A DNA stretch of 64,000 bases from Raineya sp. (lineage in GTDB: Bacteria > Bacteroidota > Bacteroidia > Cytophagales > Thermonemataceae): the NCBI GenBank assembly GCA_025454915.1, contig JALONN010000011.1, positions 248,001 to 312,000 on the forward strand. The letters run 5' to 3'. The position numbers were made by a program, and so were the translations under genes. The notes below the pieces were generated by a model, which did not search any database, was not told the DNA's origin, and saw only the letters and a list, made by a program, of their open reading frames with translations. Positions 18,373 through 25,427 of this stretch are shown here, piece after piece. Every line of letters begins with the position of its first letter. The stretch's first letter is position 1.

Positions 18373-20508
18373 TTATTTCTTGGAAAAATTAATCATCATA
18401 CCCACAAATACAGACCTAAACTGGTTGGGTTGAGTGGCAACCCTCTGACTGCCATCCTGAGAGTACATATAACCAAAAATATTTTCTCTGTTTAGTACAT
18501 TATCAAGAGCAAGATATAGAATAGTAAAATTTCTACGAATATGAGTTAAATATGCAATTGTAATACTAACATTATGAAAGTCTGGAGTTTTATCACCCAT
18601 AAAAATTTCATTATTAGGATTATAGTAAGTTCTCCCAGAAGCATAGTTATAGGCTGCATTTAAACTTAAACGAGCATCAGGAAGAAAATGCTTATATACA
18701 GCACTAAAATTATGTTTAGAAGCAAAGGTAGGTGTAGCAGAGTTTAAATAGTTCATATGTAGCCTTTTGGTATCCAAAAATGAATATGAAACCCAGAAGT
18801 CTGCATTTTTGATACTTTTCTTATCTCTCCAAAATACATCTATGCCCCTTGCATATCCAAAACCACTATTGTCTGTAAGTCCAGTAGGAAAGCGATTCGG
18901 GATAGCTTCAAAAATACCATTGGTTTGTTCTCTAACCAAACTTTTATAATCTTTCTGATATGCTTCAATTCTAAACGTTCTGTCATTTTTTTGATATTGA
19001 TAGTTTAAAATATAATGCAGGGCTTTCTCAAAATCCAGATTTTTATTAATAAATAAATAATTGTTATGAGGATTTTGATAAAACATACCAAAAGCACCTG
19101 ATATTTGACTGTTTTCACCTGTTTTGTAAGCAAAAGAGGCTCTTGGTGCAACATTCCAACGTCCAATAACAGAAGAATATTCGCCTCTGATACCAATACG
19201 TGTAATCCATAATTTATTCCAACGAATTTCAGATTCGGCAAAATTAGCCCAATAAGTATCTCTGATTTCATATTTTCCTGTACCTACTAACTCCGAATAA
19301 AAAACACTTCTGTGCAGTTCCGTACCCATCACAATATTTGCTTTTTTATGAATGTCAAAATTTGCTAAAAAGCGGGTCTGATAACGACTATCTCCTCTAC
19401 GAATCTGCATGTTATCTATGAAAATAGCATCAGCATTTCTACTATAAGACACACTTCGCTCCATTGTCCATTTATTGAAGTTGCGTTTCAGATACAAATT
19501 GCTGTATAGATTTTTATTGTTCAAATTAAATGTATTACGAATACTTGGATTAAACGGGTCTATAGTTTGTACACCAAGTTTTGTTTGGTCATAATTGATA
19601 TAAGCTTTTAAAATAGATTTATTGGGTAACTTTTGTCTAAATGTGATAGCTGAACTTGCTCCTTGTGGTGGTGTTTGCCATGTAAAATTAGGCTTATTTA
19701 GAGCAAAAAGAAGGGGTGCAGTATTAGTATAATTTCCTGAAACAGCTAAAGAAGTATTTTCCCATTTTTTGGTAGCTTCTGCATTAATTCCTGCCAAATT
19801 AATACCTGCATTGAGTTGGGTTTTGTCTGGAAAATCTGTTGTGTTTAGTTCTATAATAGAAGATAATGCTTGTCCGTATTTGGCAGAATATCCACCTGTT
19901 GAGAATGATGTTCCTTTGAATAAGTTAGGGGCAAAACGGCTTCGTTGTGCAATACTGGGAACTGAACTAAAAAAAGGATTCTGTAAAATAGCACCATCAA
20001 AAACTGCTTTTGCTTCTGAAGCAGAGCCTCCTCTGATAAAAAGCCCTTCTTGGTCTCCTACACGTGTAGCACCCGGTAGGGTTTGTAATGCCAAGAAAAT
20101 ATCAGCCTGCGAACCAGCAACAGTTACAATATCTCGTGAGTTTAGAACTGTTCCTTTTTTGGTATCTGATACTTCAAAACTTCCTGCTGTGATAGCAATG
20201 GCTTCAATATCTTCTTTAAGAGGCTCTAAAAGAAGAATCTCGACCCAAATACTATCCCTTCCTAAAATGATTTTCTTTTCCCATTCCTGATAATCCATAA
20301 AACTAGCACTAAGAATGATGGTGTCTTTTTGTGTGGTAGTAAACTTGAAAATACCATTTTCATCGCTAGTAGTTCCTTCAAAAGTGCCTTTGATAAATAT
20401 ATTAGCACCTGCTAATGGACTTTTACTATCAGAAATTTTTCCACTTATAGTAGTTTGTGAAAAAGATAGATAAGGCAACAAAAGACAAAAATATAATAGG
20501 TATTTCAT
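18373..20508 (-). CDS. TonB-dependent receptor with carboxypeptidase-regulatory-like domain
   Basis: A 711-residue outer-membrane receptor. Signal peptide MKYLLYFCLLLPYLSFSQ, then a CarboxypepD_reg-like domain (ISGKISDSKSPLAGANIFIK, about 20-105), a plug domain (about 115-230, with GLFIRGGSASEAKAVFDG) and a 22-strand barrel to the C-terminus (final VFVGMMINFSKK). Substrate cannot be deduced; no SusD partner is adjacent, so a glycan-type SusCD pair is unlikely. The short barrel and plug resemble receptors for small metal complexes or peptides. Convergent or divergent neighbours give no further hint beyond the DUF2306-like gene downstream. Confidence 0.88.
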   Translation of the reverse strand: MKYLLYFCLLLPYLSFSQTTISGKISDSKSPLAGANIFIKGTFEGTTSDENGIFKFTTTQKDTIILSASFMDYQEWEKKIILGRDSIWVEILLLEPLKEDIEAIAITAGSFEVSDTKKGTVLNSRDIVTVAGSQADIFLALQTLPGATRVGDQEGLFIRGGSASEAKAVFDGAILQNPFFSSVPSIAQRSRFAPNLFKGTSFSTGGYSAKYGQALSSIIELNTTDFPDKTQLNAGINLAGINAEATKKWENTSLAVSGNYTNTAPLLFALNKPNFTWQTPPQGASSAITFRQKLPNKSILKAYINYDQTKLGVQTIDPFNPSIRNTFNLNNKNLYSNLYLKRNFNKWTMERSVSYSRNADAIFIDNMQIRRGDSRYQTRFLANFDIHKKANIVMGTELHRSVFYSELVGTGKYEIRDTYWANFAESEIRWNKLWITRIGIRGEYSSVIGRWNVAPRASFAYKTGENSQISGAFGMFYQNPHNNYLFINKNLDFEKALHYILNYQYQKNDRTFRIEAYQKDYKSLVREQTNGIFEAIPNRFPTGLTDNSGFGYARGIDVFWRDKKSIKNADFWVSYSFLDTKRLHMNYLNSATPTFASKHNFSAVYKHFLPDARLSLNAAYNYASGRTYYNPNNEIFMGDKTPDFHNVSITIAYLTHIRRNFTILYLALDNVLNRENIFGYMYSQDGSQRVATQPNQFRSVFVGMMINFSKK

Positions 20509-20629
20509 AATGAATATATTTAATGATGATTCAAAGAAATAGACTATTATGCTCTCTTAAAATGTTTTTCAGATAGAATCACGAAAAACAGAGATGAAAT
20601 TAGAAAATTAAAGAGTGAGTTTTAAATTA

Positions 20630-20662
20630 AAAGAAGGCTATCTTTACAAAGTAGCCTTCTTT
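20630..20662 (-). terminator. Hairpin terminator
   Basis: An 11-bp stem (arms 20630-20640 and 20652-20662, AAAGAAGGCTA) with extra pairing inside the loop. Placed to terminate the minus-strand small-gene cluster or the region before the TonB receptor promoter. Confidence 0.65.
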
Positions 20663-20716
20663 ATGTTTCTATTCAATAAACTTTACTTTTATTAATAACA
20701 CCTGAAATAACAAAAC

Positions 20717-20742
20717 TTGGTTCGGTCTGGAAGACCGACCAA
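20717..20742. repeat. GC-rich inverted repeat
   Basis: Arms TTGGTTCGGTCT and AGACCGACCAA pair with one bulged base and a 3-nt loop. Unusually GC-rich for this region and adjacent to a second GC hairpin. Confidence 0.6.
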
Positions 20743-20748
20743 GAGAGA

Positions 20749-20764
20749 AGCCCCCGAAGGGGCT
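20749..20764 (-). terminator. GC hairpin downstream of small paralogue copy 1
   Basis: AGCCCC pairs with GGGGCT around a short loop, directly after the ancestral stop position of copy 1. The same element follows copy 2 at 21379-21394, so it was duplicated with the gene. Confidence 0.6.
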
Positions 20765-20818
20765 AATGTCTAATTTCTTGGGTCTGCACCCATATCTATC
20801 AACTCTTGTAAGTCTCTA

Positions 20819-21355
20819 TCATTTTCTTCCCAAATAGGACCGAAACCATGCCCATCTTGTGCAAATATTATTAGGTTTGAGGGTGAAAAACATACTTTCT
20901 TTGAGTCTTTTATCTAAAAGGGCTATTTCTTGGATAGTAATAGGAATTGTACCCCTGAATTGATATTCAACTTCCAACATTCTACCATCTGAGCCTACTG
21001 TAAAATAAAACATAATGGTTTCTTTTAATCCAATTTGAGAAGCTCTTCTGCTGGGGAATACTTCCCTTAAAATATTATAAAACCTTATGAAATCACTTTT
21101 TCTGTAATCAAATCTATACAAATAACCTTTTACCGATTGGTTATAACATTCATCAGGCATTTCATTGATAACTACCTGCCCCGATTTAATAGGACTTTGG
21201 CTATTGGTTATTGCCACATGATATTTGGGATTTTGTGGTTGTATTACTTTCACTAAAAAAGTTTGTCCATTGACTGTAAAATTGGAGGTAGGTATTTGAG
21301 CCTGTATTTCCAATACAGTCACCAATAAAATTACTATAATTAATATTTTTTTCAT
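20819..21355 (-). pseudogene. Small secreted protein, tandem copy 1 (frameshifted C-terminus)
   Basis: 178 residues with a signal peptide (MKKILIIVILLVTVLEIQAQ). It is a close paralogue of the upstream neighbour at 21400-21993. The two agree up to the segment FTLKPNNIC. There copy 1 has 6 nt where copy 2 has 29, a net loss of 23 nt, which shifts the frame and ends the protein early (WAWFRSYLGRK). The DNA for the original tail remains intact in another frame down to 20770. The domain around IMFYFTVGSDGRMLEVEYQF resembles the C-terminal domain of TonB-family energy transducers, but no TonB function is shown. It may still be expressed as a shorter protein, so calling it a pseudogene is an inference. 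Confidence 0.7.
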
Positions 21356-21378
21356 AAAGGTTTTAGTAGTTTAAACAA

Positions 21379-21394
21379 AGCCCCCAAAGGGGCT
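21379..21394 (-). terminator. GC hairpin downstream of small paralogue copy 2
   Basis: AGCCCC / GGGGCT hairpin right after the TAG stop of copy 2; near-identical to the element at 20749-20764. There is no long T-run, so it may attenuate rather than fully stop transcription into copy 1. Confidence 0.55.
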
Positions 21395-21399
21395 AATGT

Positions 21400-21993
21400 C
21401 TAATTTCTTGGGTCTGCACCCATATCTATCAACTCTTGTAAGTCTCTATCATTTTCTTCCCAAATAGGACCGAAACCATGCCCATAACTAAAAGCTGTAA
21501 GACCATTACGAGCACAAATATTATTGGGTTTCAAGGTAAAAGACATACTTTCTTTGAGTCTTTTATCCAAAAGAGCTAATTCTTGTGTAGTAATAAATAA
21601 ATTTTTATTAAATTGATATTCAACCTCCAACATTCTACCATCTGAGCCTACTGTAAAATAAAACATAATGGTTTCTTTTAATCCAAGTTGTGAAGCTCTT
21701 CTGCTGGGGAATACTTCCCTTAAAATATTATAAAACCTTATGAAATCACTTTTTCTGTAATCAAATCTATACAAATAACCTTTTACAGATTGGTTATAAC
21801 ATTCATCAGGCATTTCGTTGATAATCACCTGTCCCGATTTAATAGGACTTTGGGCATTGGTTACGGTCAAGGTATTAGATAAGTTTTTCACTAAAAAAGT
21901 TTGTCCATTGACTGTAAAATTGGAGGTAGGTATTTGAGCCTGTATTTCCAATGCAGTCACCAATAAAATTACTATAATTAATATCTTTTTCAT
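21400..21993 (-). CDS. Small secreted protein, tandem copy 2 (intact)
   Basis: 197 residues: signal peptide MKKILIIVILLVTALEIQAQ, a variable stretch, then a conserved domain with DECYNQSVKGYLYRFDYRKS, FYNILREVFPSRRASQ and MFYFTVGSDGRMLEVEYQF, ending in a Gly/acidic tail (HGFGPIWEENDRDLQEL). The VGSDGRMLEVEYQ strand pattern is reminiscent of TonB C-terminal-like domains. It starts 6 nt after the stop of the lipoprotein gene, so the three genes form one operon. I do not recognise the family. A periplasmic partner or protective role for the lipoprotein is possible but unproven. Confidence 0.75.
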   Translation of the reverse strand: MKKILIIVILLVTALEIQAQIPTSNFTVNGQTFLVKNLSNTLTVTNAQSPIKSGQVIINEMPDECYNQSVKGYLYRFDYRKSDFIRFYNILREVFPSRRASQLGLKETIMFYFTVGSDGRMLEVEYQFNKNLFITTQELALLDKRLKESMSFTLKPNNICARNGLTAFSYGHGFGPIWEENDRDLQELIDMGADPRN

Positions 21994-21999
21994 AAAGGT

Positions 22000-23706
22000 T
22001 TAGTAGTTAAAAAGTTCAAACATGATAGCCCATTGCCAGCTATTGGCATCATAGGTGCCTGTAAAACCATAAGAGGGTGGACCTAACTCTCTGTATTTGG
22101 CAAGTAAACTCATAAACATTGCCCAATCCATTTCACTTCTGTTCTTGGGTAATGTACTAATTCTGTATTTATTTGTAAAATCTTCAAAATCTTTTCTAAA
22201 GGCTTGCACATCATCCCATCTTTCAGGGTTACTGGTTTTGTATTTGTTTTGCTCATCAAAAAGCCCATACATATGAATGGCTGAACCATTTTTGGAAAGC
22301 ATGGCAACAATGGCTTTGGCTTCAAACTCAATACATACACGCTGGTGTGGAGGTACTTCGAAAGGTGCTCCCAGTTTGTCTAATTGTAAAATATGTATCA
22401 GTTCTTCTGCAAATACATCTGCTCTTTTGAGAGCATTAGAAGATTTAAAAATAATAGAGTTGGTTCTGCCATTGCTTGTTTCTTTGATGGTCGCTTTGGC
22501 ATCTCCATTACTTACTCCTCTTGTGTTGAGTTGCCAGCTAATTTTTATATTTTTGGATATATATAAATTGTACATATTTCTATAAGCAGGATGCGATTTG
22601 AGAATTTTATCCAAAGTACGTGCCAAAGTCAGCCTATCCTGTCCATCTATTCTATACATTTCAGTGTAGCCTGTGGAGGTATTGGGAGCACTTACCAATA
22701 ATCCATAACGTTCTGTAATTCTATCTAATTGGTCTAACATTCTTTGGTCTTCTGGCGAAAGAGGATTGTCAGGGACTAATACATTGCTTCCGGGGTCAAT
22801 GGGATAACCACCACCCATACCGGGGTCACCACCTCCAAGTGTTGGATAACCGAGCCAAGGGAGCCAAGGCGTAGGTGAGGGTATGATAGGTAAATTAATA
22901 GGGTTGTTGATGGGAATGAGAGGAGGTAACATTCCGGGGAAATTAAGAGGAGGAATATTTGGAATGGTTATAGTAGTCATGGGTGGGTTAGTAGGTGCAG
23001 GGTTTAAACCACCACCTCCTCCACTACCACAATCTTCAAACTGATACCACTCTGTGCAACCATCAGTATAGAATGCCATACAAACATCTGCTAAAGTTAC
23101 ATAGATAGTAAATAATTTTGTAGGGTGTTCGTCTCCTTGACAGTCATTACCCTTTTGATTTGGGTTGATACTGGTTAAAAGATAAACTGGATTATCCACA
23201 GCTAATTCGTAATAAACAAATTTACCCTGATTGCCTTTTAGCATTTGCATATGAGCATAATAGAACATATCATCCTGATACTTTGCTAAAGTGCTTTTTT
23301 CCATAATCATTTCGGCTATTCCCCCCGAAATAGTTTTTTTAGGGTGGTTTACAATCAGTTTTAAACGTCTTGCAAAACCTAACTCAGGATGATAACCTAC
23401 GTTAGCATAACGCCAAACAGGTACAAGTATAAGTGTTTCTTCTTCTGAAATGGGATACATTTTGGCTTTATCCCATTGAGGCATCCAAGGCAAATCCTTT
23501 ATATTAATGTCTCTACCCAAAGAAGCATTTTTTGTTTTGTACTGGGTTTGGACTACCTTAAACCACTCTTGAGAAGCCACCACCAAATCATTTTGAAATT
23601 GAGTTTGTGGTGAGTTTGTTTTTTGTGGTGTAATTTCTTGTTTTCGGGGTTTGCAAGCAAATACAAAAACCGTTAGCATGATAAATGCTAAAAATTGTTT
23701 TGTCAT
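22000..23706 (-). CDS. Large lipoprotein with Pro/Gly-rich linker and degenerate zincin-like domain
   Basis: 568 residues. Signal peptide with lipobox FVFAC, so Cys18 is the lipidation site. Residues 40-225 form one domain with several Cys (Cys189, 209, 217, 226). Residues 226-320 are a Gly/Pro/Asn-rich linker. The C-terminal domain (320-568) contains AEELIHILQ at 433-441 and, about 22 residues later, IEFEAKAIVAML. This spacing is like the HExxH...E/EA arrangement of zinc peptidases found in polymorphic toxins, but the first His is Glu, so it is either degenerate or unrelated. It is the first gene of a three-gene operon with the two small secreted paralogues. Function unknown. Confidence 0.72.
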   Translation of the reverse strand: MTKQFLAFIMLTVFVFACKPRKQEITPQKTNSPQTQFQNDLVVASQEWFKVVQTQYKTKNASLGRDINIKDLPWMPQWDKAKMYPISEEETLILVPVWRYANVGYHPELGFARRLKLIVNHPKKTISGGIAEMIMEKSTLAKYQDDMFYYAHMQMLKGNQGKFVYYELAVDNPVYLLTSINPNQKGNDCQGDEHPTKLFTIYVTLADVCMAFYTDGCTEWYQFEDCGSGGGGGLNPAPTNPPMTTITIPNIPPLNFPGMLPPLIPINNPINLPIIPSPTPWLPWLGYPTLGGGDPGMGGGYPIDPGSNVLVPDNPLSPEDQRMLDQLDRITERYGLLVSAPNTSTGYTEMYRIDGQDRLTLARTLDKILKSHPAYRNMYNLYISKNIKISWQLNTRGVSNGDAKATIKETSNGRTNSIIFKSSNALKRADVFAEELIHILQLDKLGAPFEVPPHQRVCIEFEAKAIVAMLSKNGSAIHMYGLFDEQNKYKTSNPERWDDVQAFRKDFEDFTNKYRISTLPKNRSEMDWAMFMSLLAKYRELGPPSYGFTGTYDANSWQWAIMFELFNY

Positions 23707-23819
23707 AAAAAGTGTTTAAATAGTTAATGATGTAAAAATGCCTTAGAAATAAGGCGATTATAAACTTTATTTTTGCAGAAATATTTTTTTACAAAAATAA
23801 ATCCAAAAATGTAAAAACC

Positions 23820-23858
23820 TTATTACATTTGATATAAAATTATTCGATTTAGTAATAA
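23820..23858. promoter_or_regulatory. Candidate operator: spaced inverted repeat before the XRE gene
   Basis: Arms TTATTAC (23820-23826) and GTAATAA (23852-23858) are perfectly complementary and end 9 nt before the regulator ATG, a fitting site for autoregulation. In the same 160-nt divergent spacer, TATTTTTG at 23768-23775 (plus) and its mirror at 23792-23799 (minus) fit the Bacteroidota -7 box TAnnTTTG, but neither has a good -33 box. Confidence 0.35.
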
Positions 23859-23867
23859 AGAGGCTTT

Positions 23868-24269
23868 ATGTTATCTGTACCTCATAAAATTATCCAAATA
23901 CGCAAAGAAAAAGGCTATACACAAGAGTATGTTGCCGAAATGCTGGGCATTAGCCAAAGTGCTTACCATAAAATAGAAAGTGGTAGAGCTTCTTTAAAAT
24001 TGGAACAAGCCCTCAAACTTGCTCAAGTATTTGAGAAATCATTAGAAGACTTTTTACCAGAAAATAGCAATTACTTCAATATTTACAACAATAAAGAAAA
24101 TTCTGTAAATGGTTTAAATATCACCAATAACATAGATATTGAAAAACTGATAGCACCTTTACAAGCCGTTATTAATGGATTGTTAGAACAAAATGCAACG
24201 AAAGACGCTATCATCCAAAAGCTTGTTGCACAAAATGAGGAACTTCTAAAAAAATTGATGGAATCGTAG
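23868..24269 (+). CDS. XRE-family transcriptional regulator with C-terminal coiled coil
   Basis: 133 residues. The N-terminal HTH_3 domain (residues 5-62: IIQIRKEKGYTQEYVAEMLG, ISQSAYHKIESGRASL) is a standard Cro/CI-type DNA-binding fold. After an Asn-rich linker the C-terminus (about 90-133) is a leucine/glutamine helix that should dimerise. No peptidase or ligand domain. It is divergent from the lipoprotein operon and could control it. A strong terminator follows 30 nt after the stop. Confidence 0.88.
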   Translation: MLSVPHKIIQIRKEKGYTQEYVAEMLGISQSAYHKIESGRASLKLEQALKLAQVFEKSLEDFLPENSNYFNIYNNKENSVNGLNITNNIDIEKLIAPLQAVINGLLEQNATKDAIIQKLVAQNEELLKKLMES

Positions 24270-24298
24270 ATATATCATTGCATATTAAGCGTTTTTGC

Positions 24299-24332
24299 CA
24301 AGTCAGGTGCTATCCACCTGACTTGTTTTTTT
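24299..24332 (+). terminator. Terminator of the XRE gene
   Basis: Perfect 11-bp stem (CAAGTCAGGTG) with a 5-nt loop followed by seven T. Confidence 0.92.
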
Positions 24333-24419
24333 ATCTGTTGCTTTCTCTATTTGGCACTTAATTTGATAAAGTTTTAACACTTTATGTAAAACTTTTCACC
24401 TTTTAAATGCACTATTTCT

Positions 24420-24917
24420 ATGGCAAACGAAAATGTAGTAGCTATTCAGATTCCTGCTGATGAACTCAAAAAAGCACAAGAAGCCTTAAACACAGCTAAA
24501 AGTATTTTAGAAAAATATTTGGTAGCCCTTACCCCCGAAAAAAGAAAAGCTTTGCCCAAAATGGGAGATAAAACGCTTCCTTTTGTAGAGAAAGTAACAG
24601 AATATACAAAGTCAAAACCTGAGTTTGTGCCTGCTTTTATGAAAGTTAAGGATTTAGATATTGACTTTCAGGCTGTAAACGACTTAACTATTTTGTATAG
24701 ACTTGCCGAACAACTTACAAGTGGCTTAAATGATAGTATCCTGATTTCGGGTAGTGAAGCGTACTCCAACGCTCTGATATATTATAACTCAGTAAAGCAA
24801 GCCACTAAGAATAATATCCCTGATGCTAAAACAGTTTTTGATGACCTCAAGAAACGTTTTGAGAAAATCAAAACAACCGTTAGTTCGGCAAAGCCCAAAA
24901 CAGATTCTAAGGCTTAA
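24420..24917 (+). CDS. Conserved-looking soluble protein of unknown function
   Basis: 165 residues, no signal peptide or membrane segment. It looks helical throughout: ADELKKAQEALNTAKSILEK, then PEKRKALPKMGDKTLPFVEK, a central NDLTILYRLAEQL segment and a Lys-rich C-terminus (SSAKPKTDSKA). Length, clean ATG start and codon use support a real gene. I do not recognise a named family. Its position between an XRE regulator and a repeat-rich stretch suggests an accessory locus. The 21-bp repeat block begins about 30 nt past its stop. Confidence 0.72.
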   Translation: MANENVVAIQIPADELKKAQEALNTAKSILEKYLVALTPEKRKALPKMGDKTLPFVEKVTEYTKSKPEFVPAFMKVKDLDIDFQAVNDLTILYRLAEQLTSGLNDSILISGSEAYSNALIYYNSVKQATKNNIPDAKTVFDDLKKRFEKIKTTVSSAKPKTDSKA

Positions 24918-24940
24918 TTTTCACTAAAAAACCTCTCATG

Positions 24941-24978
24941 AGTACCTCTAAAGTCCATTGCTTGACCTTAGAGGTACT
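24941..24978. repeat. Strong intergenic hairpin
   Basis: AGTACCTCTAAAGTC (24941-24955) pairs with GACCTTAGAGGTACT (24964-24978) with a single G-T type mismatch and an 8-nt loop. No T-run follows that would be typical of a simple terminator, though it lies where one is expected for the preceding gene. Confidence 0.7.
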
Positions 24979-25114
24979 TTTTTTGAGTTCAGAAGTCAAA
25001 ATTATCTCTTCGGAAGTCAAATTTTTGAGTAAAAAGGTTCAAGTTATATGCTCTGAGGTACTCATGGATACCTCAGAGGTTCAAATTATATGCTTGGAGG
25101 TTCAAAAACGTCAT
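24947..25114 (+). repeat. 21-bp degenerate tandem repeat encoding heptads
   Basis: Eight consecutive 21-bp units (24947, 24968, 24989, 25010, 25031, 25052, 25073, 25094). The best-conserved positions are the segment read as GAGGT or GAAGT. In the frame opened by an ATG at 24938 each unit gives seven residues of the form (S/L)-(E/K)-V-x-x-x-(S/C/T), for example SEVKIIS, SEVKFLS, SEVQIIC. That frame runs 72 codons to 25156 and then enters the next repeat block. A heptad with fixed Val is what a short coiled coil would show, but the block could equally be non-coding. Confidence 0.8.
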
Positions 25115-25289
25115 TACAAACAAAAAATGGTAGATACCTCACTGCGTTCGGTATGACTAAAGGGGGGTAACGTCATTACAAACAAAAAATGGTAGATACC
25201 TCACTGCATTCGGTATGACTAAAGGGGGTAACGTCATTATAAACAAAAAATGGTAGATACCTCACTGCGTTCGGTATGACCAAAGGGGT
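25107..25289. repeat. Tandem repeat of 62, 61 and 60 bp with a shrinking G-tract
   Basis: Three near-identical units start at 25107, 25169 and 25230, each beginning AACGTCATTA. They differ mainly in a G-run at the 3' end: six, five and four G. A fourth partial unit start (25290) merges into the REP-like hairpin. No spacers vary as they would in a CRISPR array. Confidence 0.9.
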
Positions 25290-25354
25290 AACGTCATTAC
25301 GAGCCGTAGGCGAAGTAATCCAGATTGCTTCAGTTTGCTACACCTTGCAATGAC
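25290..25354. mobile_element. REP/MITE-like palindromic element
   Basis: A segment that begins AACGTCATTACGAGCC and ends CACCTTGCAATGAC. The ends are imperfect inverted repeats (GTCATTACGAG against CTTGCAATGAC) and the centre has a second pair (GAAGTAATC against GATTGCTTC). This is the form of the GTCATTGCGAG...CTCGCAATGAC palindromes dispersed in many Bacteroidota and other genomes. No transposase lies nearby; RAYT-type mobilisation in trans is an inference. Confidence 0.65.
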
Positions 25355-25368
25355 AAAATAAACCAAAA

Positions 25369-25401
25369 AAACCTTATAGGTCTTAAAGACCTATAAGGTT
25401 T
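25369..25401 (-). terminator. Terminator of the restriction-modification gene
   Basis: Near-perfect palindrome (arm AAACCTTATAGGTCTT) followed on the minus strand by a T-run, 27 nt past the stop. Confidence 0.9.
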
Positions 25402-25427
25402 ATATTGCAATAGCAAGAATATCTTAC

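Larger units (their letters stand above)
20509..20818. other. Gene-free stretch with three hairpins and a gene remnant
   Basis: About 310 nt between the TonB receptor start and the frameshifted small gene. It contains three inverted repeats (20630-20662, 20717-20742, 20749-20764) and, at 20770-20818, the orphaned C-terminal codons of the frameshifted gene. I see no other coding sequence. Confidence 0.7.
20749..21999 (-). repeat. Tandem direct duplication of about 625 bp
   Basis: Units at about 20749-21375 and 21379-21999 share most of their sequence, including the 5' leader, signal-peptide codons and the 3' hairpin. Divergence is concentrated in a short variable segment after the signal peptide (around TFLVK) and in the 23-nt indel near the 3' end. 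Confidence 0.85.

Noticed and set aside
22000..23706. Confident assignment as a zinc metallopeptidase
   Set aside because: The first His of HExxH is Glu (EELIH) and no full motif remains; kept only as a resemblance.
24938..25156. Separate protein gene for the 72-codon frame over the 21-bp repeats
   Set aside because: It is wholly made of repeat units and runs into the next repeat block, so I list the repeat and leave the protein as a hypothesis.
25107..25289. CRISPR-like look of the 60-62 bp repeats
   Set aside because: Units are directly adjacent with no variable spacers and no cas genes; they are tandem repeats.
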